Part shown: positions 20,513 through 28,190 of the stretch, in pieces | Position numbering within the stretch: the stretch's first letter is position 1 | How the letters are laid out: each line of letters begins with the position of its first letter | Source: Rhodopseudomonas palustris | GTDB taxonomy: Bacteria; Pseudomonadota; Alphaproteobacteria; Rhizobiales; Xanthobacteraceae | Length of the DNA: 64,000 nucleotides | Direction: 5' to 3' | Assembly (NCBI RefSeq): GCF_034479375.1 | Contig: NZ_CP140155.1 | Span: forward strand, 4,316,501 to 4,380,500 | Made by a program: the position numbers and the translations under genes | Notes under the pieces: generated by a model | Seen by the model: the letters and a program-made list of their open reading frames with translations, nothing else | What the model was told of the DNA's origin: nothing | Database searches by the model: none

Positions 20513-21480
20513 GGGCGGCAAACGGTCGACGCCGCCTTCGGCTTGAAATCGCCGGCCTGGCTCGCGAGCTGCGGATACAGCGTCGCGGCGACGTCGCGCG
20601 CGGCGGCCGGGGTGCGCGGGCCAAAGCCGAGCAGATACAGCCCGTCCATCGCCACGAAGACGCGGTTCTTCGCCGCCGGCGTCAGCGCGAAGCCCGGATG
20701 GGCGTAGAACGCATCGGCCTCGAAGGTGTCGCGGCTGCGCCGGATCGTCAGCACCGCGTCCGGTTTCGCCGCGACGATCGCCTCGTCGTTGATCGACTTG
20801 TAGCCGTCATAGCCGTCGATCGCGTTGACGCCGCCGGACAGTTCGATGATCTCGTCGGCGGCGGTGTTGCGGCCCGCCGCCATCGCCTGGCCGTTGACCA
20901 GCGACATCACGAACATCACCCGCAGCGGCTTGGCGATCTTCGCACGAAGTTGCCGGAGCTGATCGAAATCCTCCGCCACGGCGTTCGCGAGGCAGCTCGC
21001 GGCGGCGTCCGCATTCATGGCGCGGCCGATCAGTCTGATCTTGTCGAGCAGTCCCTGCTCGGTGAGCTTCTCCGGAATCAGCACCAGCGGGATCTTGGCC
21101 GATTCGATCGCCTGCATGGTCTGCTTCGGACCGGCGCTGTCCATCGCCAGAATCAGCGTCGGGTTCAGCCCGATCACGCCTTCGGCGGAGAGCTGCCGCA
21201 GATAGCCGACATTCGGCTTGTCCTTCACGGCCGCCGGCGGATAGGTGCTGGTCGAATCGATCCCGGCGATGCGCTGTTCGAGCCCGAGCGCGACGAGCAC
21301 TTCGGTGATCGCGCCGCCGATCGACAGCGTGCGCGAGGTGTCGGCGATCGTCACCTCGCGGCCGTGCGCGTCGCGCACCGCGATGTCGCCGGCGACGCCG
21401 GGGCTCGCGGCGAGAACGGTCGCGGCCAGCACCGAGAGAAATGCGTAGCGCGCGGGGGGCGAGACGAGCGAGCCGATCAT
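20509..21480 (-). CDS. hmuT: Periplasmic hemin-binding protein HmuT
   Basis: Secreted heme-binding protein of 323 residues. A signal peptide occupies about the first 30 residues (cleavage after SPGVAG). The mature part has the HmuT/HutB pattern: TLSIGGAITEVLVALG, NVGYLRQLSAEGVIGLNPTL and an Ala-rich C-terminal helix region. It passes heme from the outer-membrane receptor (24363..26711) to HmuUV. The start overlaps the hmuP stop by four bases. Confidence 0.93.
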   Translation of the reverse strand: MIGSLVSPPARYAFLSVLAATVLAASPGVAGDIAVRDAHGREVTIADTSRTLSIGGAITEVLVALGLEQRIAGIDSTSTYPPAAVKDKPNVGYLRQLSAEGVIGLNPTLILAMDSAGPKQTMQAIESAKIPLVLIPEKLTEQGLLDKIRLIGRAMNADAAASCLANAVAEDFDQLRQLRAKIAKPLRVMFVMSLVNGQAMAAGRNTAADEIIELSGGVNAIDGYDGYKSINDEAIVAAKPDAVLTIRRSRDTFEADAFYAHPGFALTPAAKNRVFVAMDGLYLLGFGPRTPAAARDVAATLYPQLASQAGDFKPKAASTVCRP

Positions 21481-21668
21481 TTGGTCAGGATCAGCTTGTT
21501 CTGGGATGTCAGGCGCAGCCGGTATCGGTCGCCGCCGTGCGCGATGACGATCTCGCGGCCCAGCGAAAACAGATCGCGGCTCTCGAGCTGATTGCCGACG
21601 ATATTGACGGCGCGCTCGGCCGCCGGGCCGGCGTCGGTGGTGCTCTTGTTATCAGTGTGTTCGGTCAT
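21477..21668 (-). CDS. hmuP: Hemin uptake protein HemP/HmuP
   Basis: Small 63-residue protein with the family signature at its C-terminus: LFSLGREIVIAHGGDRYRLR followed by LTSQNKLILTK. In Bradyrhizobium and Sinorhizobium, HmuP is needed for activation of the heme receptor gene and works with Irr (established for those species). Here it is the first gene of the hmu operon and lies 64 bases from an operator-like palindrome, consistent with a regulatory role. Confidence 0.93.
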   Translation of the reverse strand: MTEHTDNKSTTDAGPAAERAVNIVGNQLESRDLFSLGREIVIAHGGDRYRLRLTSQNKLILTK

Positions 21669-22012
21669 CGCAGCCGTCTTGGTAGTCGAGCCTGGGTCGA
21701 TCCAATATAGGCGCTGCCGCCGGAATGTGTCTTATAATCACTTTAAACCGGGGCGCCCCGGCTTGACGCGCGACGGCGCCGGCGTCAGGTTTACTTGACG
21801 GCGCTCCGTGTCACGCGAGCGTCGCGTGCTATCTCGGCCAGCCAGCCCTCTGCATCAGCAGTGCCCGCCAGCCCATCACCGATGATCTGATTGGAATTCA
21901 GGATGGTCGTGCTGGCCAGTTACCTGCGCGCGCATCTGCGCGCGCTTGTGCGCGGACGCGCGTCGTGGCCGATGCCGATCGATGCCGTCGCCTCCGCAGC
22001 GGGGCGACGCCG
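21669..22012. other. Divergent control region between hmuP and hutW
   Basis: A 344-base region serving the hmu operon (leftward) and hutW (rightward). It contains the 15-bp palindrome at 21732, a GC palindrome CCGGGGCGCCCCGG directly after it, and, close to hutW, an alternating GC-rich tract (21927..21963). The hutW frame stays open from GTG 21965. Confidence 0.6.
21732..21746. promoter_or_regulatory. Operator-like imperfect palindrome (heme/iron regulation), copy 1
   Basis: TTATAATCACTTTAA pairs at five of seven positions about its centre. A near-identical element, TTACAATCGTTTTAA, lies upstream of the heme receptor gene at 24206. Shared occurrence at two heme promoters suggests a site for Irr, a Fur-like protein or HmuP (inference). 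Confidence 0.55.
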
Positions 22013-23443
22013 ATGACGATGGCGAATGTGAAGACGGGCGGCGCAGCGTCCCATGGCGGGCACGGGCACGGGCATCATCCGGCGCCCGCGGCGGCGCAGC
22101 AGGTCAGCGATTACTTCGTGCGGATCGGCTGCGATCCCTTGACCGAGGCGTTCGCGAAGCGCTCGTTCTCGCCGCCTTGGCGCGGCAGCCGTCCGGTCGA
22201 CAGCGACGATGTCGGCGCGGTGTTCGAACGCATCTTCGCGACGCCGCGGACGGAGACCGCGGTCGCTTATGTGCACGTGCCGTTCTGCCAGACGCACTGC
22301 CTGTTCTGCGGCTTCTACCAGAATGTCTGGCGCGCCGAGGCCGGCCCTGCCTATGTGGACGACGTGCTCGCCGAACTCGCGGCGCGATCCACCACGGCGC
22401 TGATCGCGTCGGCGCCGATCGACGCGGTGTATATCGGCGGCGGCACGCCGTCGGCGCTCGCAGCCGACGATCTCGCGCGCCTCGTCGAGGGCCTGCGCCG
22501 CTATCTGCCGCTGACCGGGGATTGCGAGATCACGCTCGAAGGCCGCGCCTTCGGCTTCGATCTGGCGAAGGCCGTGAAAGTGGCGGACGCCGGCGTGACC
22601 CGGCTGTCGATCGGGGTGCAGACGTTCTCGACGCAGGTGCGGCGCCGGCTCGGCCGCAAGCTCGCCGGCCCGGACGTGCAGGCGTTTCTGTCGGACCTGG
22701 TCGCGCTCGGCCGCACCGCGGTGGTGTGCGATCTGATCTACGGATTGCCGGGACAGACCGACGAGACCTGGGCGAGCGATATCGTGACCGTCGACCAACT
22801 CGGGCTCGACGGCGTCACGCTCTATGCGCTCAACATGTTTCCGGGCGGGCCGATGGCGCGCGCGATCGAGAAGGGCAAGCTGGCGCCGGGGGCTCCGCCC
22901 GGCATGCAGGCGCGCGCTTATGCGGAGGCGGTCGGGCGGCTCGCGGGGCTCGGATGGCTGCAGGTGTCGCAGTCGCATCTGGTGCGCTCGGTGCGCGAAC
23001 TCAATCGCTACAATGCGGCGATCAAGCGCGGCGTCGCCTGCCTTCCGTTCGGCGCGGGCGCCGGCGGCCAGGCGAACGGCTATCGCTGGCGCAACGTCAT
23101 CGACATCGCGCAGCGCCGCGACATGATCGCGCAGCATCGCGAGCCGGTCGAGGGACTGGCGCTGGTGCCGGCCGATCATGCGGCGCATGCGATGATCGCG
23201 GCCGGCCTCGAGGCCGGGCGGCTCGACCTCGCCGCGATCGAAACGCTGCGGCCCGGCTTCCGCGCCGCGGTGGCGCCGCTGCTCGCCAACTGGGCGGCGG
23301 CCGGTCTCGGCGAACTCTGCGGCGACGGCTTCAGGCCCAATCACGCCGGCGCGTTCTGGATCAGCAATCTCACCAGCGGCCTGTCCGCCGGGCTGCAGTC
23401 GGCGACGCAGGCGGCTGCGGGCGGCTGCTGCGAACCGGCGTGA
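22013..23443 (+). CDS. hutW: Radical SAM heme-degradation enzyme HutW/ChuW
   Basis: Oxygen-independent heme degradation: ChuW of E. coli O157:H7 opens the heme ring as a radical SAM methyltransferase and releases iron (family knowledge). The 476-residue product has the cluster motif in HVPFCQTHCLFCGFY (Cys-x3-Cys-x2-Cys), the SAM-binding GGGTPSAL, and RLSIGVQTF in the HemN-like fold. ATG 22013 is chosen over GTG 21965 because the intervening residues are not family-like; an ATG at 22019 is also possible. Unusual: a His-rich N-terminus (HGGHGHGHH) and a C-terminus with adjacent cysteines (GGCCEPA). Confidence 0.88.
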   Translation: MTMANVKTGGAASHGGHGHGHHPAPAAAQQVSDYFVRIGCDPLTEAFAKRSFSPPWRGSRPVDSDDVGAVFERIFATPRTETAVAYVHVPFCQTHCLFCGFYQNVWRAEAGPAYVDDVLAELAARSTTALIASAPIDAVYIGGGTPSALAADDLARLVEGLRRYLPLTGDCEITLEGRAFGFDLAKAVKVADAGVTRLSIGVQTFSTQVRRRLGRKLAGPDVQAFLSDLVALGRTAVVCDLIYGLPGQTDETWASDIVTVDQLGLDGVTLYALNMFPGGPMARAIEKGKLAPGAPPGMQARAYAEAVGRLAGLGWLQVSQSHLVRSVRELNRYNAAIKRGVACLPFGAGAGGQANGYRWRNVIDIAQRRDMIAQHREPVEGLALVPADHAAHAMIAAGLEAGRLDLAAIETLRPGFRAAVAPLLANWAAAGLGELCGDGFRPNHAGAFWISNLTSGLSAGLQSATQAAAGGCCEPA

Positions 23444-23504
23444 GGTCGGCTATGCTGCGATCGCGCAAGCGGATCGGCCGCTTCTCTGATGTGATCGGAC
23501 TCGT

Positions 23505-24176
23505 ATGAAAATCCTGATATTCGGCGCGACCGGTCGGACCGGCCGTCATCTGGTGTCGCAGGCAGCCGCGATCGGCTGGAGCGTGCACGCGGCGGGCCGC
23601 AACGCCGATCTGTTGCAGGACCTTCCGGGCGCGGCGGAAATCTCCGTGGTCGATCTCGCCGATCCCGATCGTGTCGCCGATGTGGTGCAGCGCGCCGCGC
23701 CGGACGCGATCATCGCCACCGTCGGCGGCGCACTGCAGGACGGGCGGCTGGTCGACGAGTTCGGCAACAACGCGATCGCCGATGCGGCCGTGAGCGGCGG
23801 CGTGCGGCGGCTGGTGCAGATTTCCTCGCTGGCCTGCGGCGACAGCCGTGCGTTCGCATCCGAACGGATCATCGCCGCGATCGGTCCGGTGCTCGAGGCC
23901 AAGACCCGCGCCGAGGATCATCTGCGCCGGCTAGATCTCGACTGGACGATCATTCGTCCGGGTGGATTGACCGAGGGCGAGCCGACCGGCAGCGGCGCGC
24001 TGTACGACGATCCCCGCGTGCACGGCATGATCGCCCGCGCCGATCTCGCAGCCCTCGTGCTGCAAACCGTCGCGGCCGCCGCGACGCATCGCCTGACGCT
24101 GTCCACGGTCGACCGGACGACGCTGCCGGCCGAGCCGGCCGATCTGCGCGAGTTCGTCGTTCCGCCGCGCGTGTAG
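23505..24176 (+). CDS. NAD(P)H-binding SDR/NmrA-like reductase, possible ChuY-like anaerobilin reductase
   Basis: Rossmann-fold oxidoreductase of 223 residues: MKILIFGATGRTGRHLV is the dinucleotide-binding loop, VQISSLACGD the SDR serine region, and DWTIIRPGGLTEGEPTG the region after the active site. It follows hutW by 61 bases on the same strand. In E. coli O157:H7, ChuY, an SDR related to biliverdin-IXb reductase, reduces the linear tetrapyrrole made by ChuW. Size, fold and position match that job, but fold alone does not prove it. Another general NAD(P)H oxidoreductase role remains possible. Confidence 0.75.
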   Translation: MKILIFGATGRTGRHLVSQAAAIGWSVHAAGRNADLLQDLPGAAEISVVDLADPDRVADVVQRAAPDAIIATVGGALQDGRLVDEFGNNAIADAAVSGGVRRLVQISSLACGDSRAFASERIIAAIGPVLEAKTRAEDHLRRLDLDWTIIRPGGLTEGEPTGSGALYDDPRVHGMIARADLAALVLQTVAAAATHRLTLSTVDRTTLPAEPADLREFVVPPRV

Positions 24177-24205
24177 TTGTGAGCGTGATCCGCGTCGACG
24201 ATTCC

Positions 24206-24220
24206 TTACAATCGTTTTAA
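24206..24220. promoter_or_regulatory. Operator-like imperfect palindrome (heme/iron regulation), copy 2
   Basis: TTACAATCGTTTTAA pairs at five of seven positions about its centre and matches the hmuP/hutW site at 12 of 15 positions. It lies 143 bases before the heme receptor ATG, in the 186-base gap after the reductase gene. Confidence 0.55.
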
Positions 24221-24362
24221 TCACTTATCACGCGCCGTTGACCACCCGGTTTGGCTCCGGTACCAAATTCAAATCCGTCGGCATCTGCCGACGGTTTCTC
24301 TGCCAGCCAGCCGCCTTCGGGCGCGCCCGCCAGCCGCAATCAATCAACTCGACGGGGCTGTC

Positions 24363-26711
24363 ATGGTGGGGCTGAACTCGCGCATCCGTGCGCTTTTGCT
24401 ATCTGGATCCGTCGTCGCGCTGGCGGTTGCGCCGGCCGCGGCGCAAACCGCGACGACCGCGCCGCAACAGGACAAGCAGAAGCAGACCAAGCGCGAGCGC
24501 GCGGCGAAGCCGTCGGCGCAAAATCAGGTGCAAGCTCCGGCGCGCGACCCGCGCGAGGCCTATGCGCAGGCCGGGCAGGCGATGCAGCCGCTCGACACGA
24601 TCACCGTGTCGGCGACCAAGACCGAGGAGCGCGCGATCGACGCGCTGGCGCCGGCCAGCGCGATCACGCAGGGGCAGATCGAGCGGCTTCAGCCCAACCG
24701 GCTGCAGGACATTTTCGTCGCCACGCCGGGCGTGGCGTTCCAGGATCGCGGCGACGACCCGTCCACCGCGATCAACATCCGCGGCCTGCAGGATTTCGGC
24801 CGGGTCGCCGTGGTGGTCGACGGCGCGCGGCAGAACTATCAGCGCTCCGGCCACAATGCGCAGGGCTCGTTCTTTCTCGATCCCGAGCTGATCGGCGGCG
24901 TCGACGTGGTGCGCGGCCCGAGCGCCAACGTCTACGGCTCGGGCGCGATCGGCGGCGTGGTGTCGTTCCGGACCAAGGACATCGACGACGTGCTGCGCGC
25001 CGGCGAACGCTGGGGCGTCGACATGACCGGCTCCTACGGCAGCAACAATGCGCGCGGGCTCGGCTCGATCTTCGGCGGCGTCCGGGTCGACCCGACCGTC
25101 GACGTGTTCGGCGGCGCGCTGTATCGCACCCAGGGCAACTACAAGGACGGCGCCGGCACCGAGATCGGCAACACCGGCAACGACATCGCCGGCGGCCTGC
25201 TGAAGCTGACGGTGCGGCCGGCCGAAGGTCACGAGATCAAGTTCGGCGGTCTGTTCCAGGACTACAACTACAATATAGGCCAGTTCAATCGCGGGCCGGT
25301 GCTGACCGCGGCGCAGCGCGCGCTGTATCAGGGCTCCTCGGTGTACGATTCCAACGTGAAGAACTACACCGGAACGATGAGCTGGCGATATTCGCGGCCG
25401 GACGACATGCTGTTCGACTGGAACATCAATCTGTACGGCAACCGGACCGACAACGACCAGACCAAGACCTATCACAATTCCACCAGCGGCGCGGCCTATT
25501 GCGGCGCCGGCAATGTCGGCAACAACATCTCCGGCTGCGTCGGCGACACGCGCGGCTACCGGCTGGACACGATCGGCATCGACGCCAACAACACCACGCG
25601 ATTCGACTACGGCGACTGGCGCACCGCCGTCACCTACGGCGTCGACGCCTTCAACGACAAGGTCACCACGACGGATTCGCGCGGCAATTCCAACATCACG
25701 ACGCCGAGCGGCGAGCGCACCGTGTCGGGCGGCTTCATCCAGCTCAAGAACAATTATGCGAGCTGGCTCGAGGTGATCGGCGCCGCGCGGTACGACCATT
25801 ACGAGCTGAATTCGCAGACCAGTTCCGCGAGCGGCAGCCGGCTGTCGCCGAAGATCACGGTCGGCGTCACGCCGGTCGCGGGCTTCACGCCCTATGTCGG
25901 CTATGCCGAAGGCTATCGCGCGCCGTCGATCACCGAGACGCTGATCTCGGGCGCGCACGCCACCGGCGGCGGCCCGGCGCTGTTCACCTGCGCCGACGGC
26001 ACCAGCGGCCTGTTCTGCCTGATCCCGAATGCCGGGCTGCGGCCCGAAGTCGGCAAGAACAAGGAAATCGGCATCAACCTGAAATACAACGATCTGTTCG
26101 TGTCGGGCGACAGCTTCCGCGGCAAGATCAACGCCTTCCGCAACGACGTCGACAACTACATCGAGCTGGTGGGGTCGACGCCCCAGACGTCGAATCTGGG
26201 GCCGGCCTTCGGTCAGTACAGCAAGTTCTATCAGTATCAGAACATCCCGCACGCCAGGATCGAGGGCGTCGAACTCGAGACCTCCTACGACGCCGGGCTG
26301 TGGTTCGTCGGCGTCTCGGCCTCGACGCTGCGCGGCACCAATCCCGACACCGGCCTCGGCCTCGCCTCGGTTCCGTCGCGCAAGGTCGTCACGTCTGGCG
26401 GCGTCCGGCTGCTCGACCGGCAGCTCACGATCGCGGCGCAATGGGCGTCCTACGCGGCCAACACCAACCTTCCGGCCGGCTATCTGCCGGGGACCTCCTA
26501 CGATCTGGTCAATCTCAACGTCGCCTACCGGCCGACGCCGGACGTGACCTTGCACTTCTCGGTCGATAATGTCCTGAACAACTACTATCGTCCGTATGCG
26601 ATCCCCGGATCGTCGACCGACGGAACGTCGCAGAACGACGTTCTGTTCAGCAGTCCGGGGGCCGGCATCGTCTACAAGGGCGGGATCAAGGTGCACTTCG
26701 GAGGTGCATAG
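24363..26711 (+). CDS. hmuR: TonB-dependent heme/hemoglobin outer-membrane receptor
   Basis: Outer-membrane receptor of 782 residues that takes up heme using TonB energy. A signal peptide ends near AVAPAAAQ (about residue 28), followed by a Lys/Gln-rich linker, a TonB-box-like DTITVSATKTEE and a plug domain (INIRGLQDFGRVAVVVDG; VRGPSANVYGSGAIGGVV). The barrel has EGYRAPSITETL, corresponding to the FRAP box, and IPNAGLRPEVGKN, corresponding to the NPNL box of heme receptors. No exbB, exbD or tonB gene is in the window, so energy transduction must come from elsewhere. Confidence 0.92.
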   Translation: MVGLNSRIRALLLSGSVVALAVAPAAAQTATTAPQQDKQKQTKRERAAKPSAQNQVQAPARDPREAYAQAGQAMQPLDTITVSATKTEERAIDALAPASAITQGQIERLQPNRLQDIFVATPGVAFQDRGDDPSTAINIRGLQDFGRVAVVVDGARQNYQRSGHNAQGSFFLDPELIGGVDVVRGPSANVYGSGAIGGVVSFRTKDIDDVLRAGERWGVDMTGSYGSNNARGLGSIFGGVRVDPTVDVFGGALYRTQGNYKDGAGTEIGNTGNDIAGGLLKLTVRPAEGHEIKFGGLFQDYNYNIGQFNRGPVLTAAQRALYQGSSVYDSNVKNYTGTMSWRYSRPDDMLFDWNINLYGNRTDNDQTKTYHNSTSGAAYCGAGNVGNNISGCVGDTRGYRLDTIGIDANNTTRFDYGDWRTAVTYGVDAFNDKVTTTDSRGNSNITTPSGERTVSGGFIQLKNNYASWLEVIGAARYDHYELNSQTSSASGSRLSPKITVGVTPVAGFTPYVGYAEGYRAPSITETLISGAHATGGGPALFTCADGTSGLFCLIPNAGLRPEVGKNKEIGINLKYNDLFVSGDSFRGKINAFRNDVDNYIELVGSTPQTSNLGPAFGQYSKFYQYQNIPHARIEGVELETSYDAGLWFVGVSASTLRGTNPDTGLGLASVPSRKVVTSGGVRLLDRQLTIAAQWASYAANTNLPAGYLPGTSYDLVNLNVAYRPTPDVTLHFSVDNVLNNYYRPYAIPGSSTDGTSQNDVLFSSPGAGIVYKGGIKVHFGGA

Positions 26712-26782
26712 GAATTCGCTGCAGCCCGCGCGTCGGGCCGGACGCAGCGGGCAGGCGGCTAATTTCAACTCAGGGAGATGAC

Positions 26783-27118
26783 ATGTTCATTGCTATGAAC
26801 CGGTTCCAGGTGAAGCGCGGCGCGGAGCACAAATTCGAGGCGATCTGGAGCGCGCGCGAATCCTATCTCGGCGAGATGCCGGGATTCACCGAGTTTCATC
26901 TCCTCAAGGGCCCCGTGAGCGACGACCATACGCTGTATTCGACCCACACCACCTGGGTCGACAAGGCCGCTTTCGAGGCCTGGACGACGTCGGAGCAATT
27001 CCGCCGCTCGCATGCGCGGGCCGGCAACGACACCGGCGAAAGCATCTATCTCGGCCATCCGCGGTTCGAGGGCTTCGAGGTGATCCGCACCGAGCGCAAA
27101 TCGGCGGCGGCCGCCTGA
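26783..27118 (+). CDS. hmuQ: IsdG/HmuQ-type heme-degrading monooxygenase
   Basis: Small cytoplasmic oxygenase of 111 residues in the antibiotic-biosynthesis monooxygenase/IsdG fold, which opens heme with O2 to release iron. Family features are FIAMNRFQVKRG at the N-terminus, PGFTEFHLLKG, the STHTTWVDKAAFEAWTTSEQF core and the SHARAG segment. GGGAG lies 8-12 bases ahead of the ATG. It is 71 bases behind the receptor and 36 before hutX, so probably co-transcribed. The symbol follows the Bradyrhizobium HmuQ/HmuD enzymes. Confidence 0.85.
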   Translation: MFIAMNRFQVKRGAEHKFEAIWSARESYLGEMPGFTEFHLLKGPVSDDHTLYSTHTTWVDKAAFEAWTTSEQFRRSHARAGNDTGESIYLGHPRFEGFEVIRTERKSAAAA

Positions 27119-27143
27119 ACGGAAACGCCGCCTGAACGGAAAC
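27110..27143. repeat. Perfect 17-bp tandem duplication across the hmuQ stop codon
   Basis: GCCGCCTGAACGGAAAC occurs twice without spacer (27110-27126 and 27127-27143). The TGA of the first copy is the hmuQ stop. The second copy lengthens the hmuQ-hutX gap. Confidence 0.9.
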
Positions 27144-27154
27144 GGAGACAAGAC

Positions 27155-27682
27155 ATGGACGCGTCGGTCGTGACGTCGGAGCCCGCCGATCTTCGGGCCT
27201 ATATGGCCGGGAATCCGGCCGCGGTGATCGAGGATGTGGCACGGCAATGGAAGGTGTCGCCGCGCGACGTGATCGAGGCGCTGCCGCCCGGCATGGCGCG
27301 GCTCGGGCCCGGCGACGGCTTCGTCCCGGCGATGACCGACATCGCGACCTGGGGCGAGGTGACGCTGATCGTTCACACCGAGGATGCGATCTTCGAATTC
27401 ACCGGCGAGGTGCCGGCCGGCGAGATCGGCCGCGGTTACTTCAACCTGATGCAGCCGAAAGGCCTGCACGGACATCTGAAACACGACAATTGCGGCGGCG
27501 TCGCTTTCGTCGAGCGGCCGTTCATGGGCAAGTCCAGCGCCTTCGTGGCGTTTCTCAACCAGGGCGGCGGCATCATGTTCAAGGTGTTCGTCGGCCGCGA
27601 TTCCAATCGCGAACTACGCGCCGACCAATTGGTGCGGTTCAGGGCGCTCGCCGAGAGCTTCGGCAAGGGACGCGTCGGCTAG
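27155..27682 (+). CDS. hutX: Heme utilisation cytosolic carrier HutX (ChuX family)
   Basis: Intracellular heme-binding protein of 175 residues. The HutX/ChuX pattern is seen in DVARQWKVSPRDVIEALP near the N-terminus, TWGEVTLIVHTEDAIFEFTG, the GYFNLMQPKGLHGHLKHDNC heme-pocket region and GKSSAFVAFLNQGG. Family members bind heme and hand it to degrading enzymes; in enteric bacteria chuX lies with chuW and chuY. GGAGA lies 8-12 bases upstream of the ATG. Confidence 0.92.
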   Translation: MDASVVTSEPADLRAYMAGNPAAVIEDVARQWKVSPRDVIEALPPGMARLGPGDGFVPAMTDIATWGEVTLIVHTEDAIFEFTGEVPAGEIGRGYFNLMQPKGLHGHLKHDNCGGVAFVERPFMGKSSAFVAFLNQGGGIMFKVFVGRDSNRELRADQLVRFRALAESFGKGRVG

Positions 27683-28190
27683 GTCTCGCGGTGGCCTCGC
27701 GCTCTCCGCAAGGCCGCGTCCCGGTTCCAGCAGCCGCAACCCCGCGTCGGAAGCGGACCGATCCGAGCAGGCGAAGACCGCAACAGCGCTTCATCCATCG
27801 CGTGAAGCGATATTGCGATTGCAGAATGCACTGATCCCTCATCCTGAGGAGCCCGGCGAAGCCGGGCGTCTCGAAGGATGGGGGCGACGCAGTGCCGGCG
27901 GCGCATGGTTCGAGACGGCGCTGCGCGCCTCCTCACCATGAGGTTTTGCCTCTCACGCGATGAAATTTTGCCGGTGGTGCGCGTCCCGCAACGCCGGTGC
28001 TGATTCCATCGGAGACAGTCCAGCTCCAGCCGACGTCGCGGGCGGCGGCGGAACGCCGCCGTTGCAGCGGGCGCGGTCGCGCTCGCGGTTTGCCGATCAG
28101 GAACGCGGTTGCGCCACCGGCGTTGGCCCTCCGCCGGGCGCTGGTTGCGTCCGGCGAGCGCGGCAAACCCGCATCGATTCGAGGCCCGAA
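27683..28190. other. Intergenic region after hutX
   Basis: About 500 bases. The family C repeat occupies 27837..27944. The frame of the following channel gene is open upstream to 27960, but that part has no transporter character. Nothing else is recognised. Confidence 0.5.
27837..27944. repeat. Palindromic intergenic repeat, family C, copy 2
   Basis: Begins CCTCATCCTGAGGAGCCCGG and ends CGCCTCCTCACCATGAGGT. It contains the small hairpin CCCGGCGAAGCCGGG, the arm CGTCTCGAAGGATG and the opposing CATGGTTCGAGACGG, so the whole can fold into a long interrupted hairpin. Same orientation as copy 1, opposite to copy 3. Confidence 0.85.

Noticed and set aside
24399..26768. Minus-strand open frame opposite the heme receptor
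   Set aside because: No recognisable domain; the plus strand has the full receptor with signal peptide, plug and barrel motifs.
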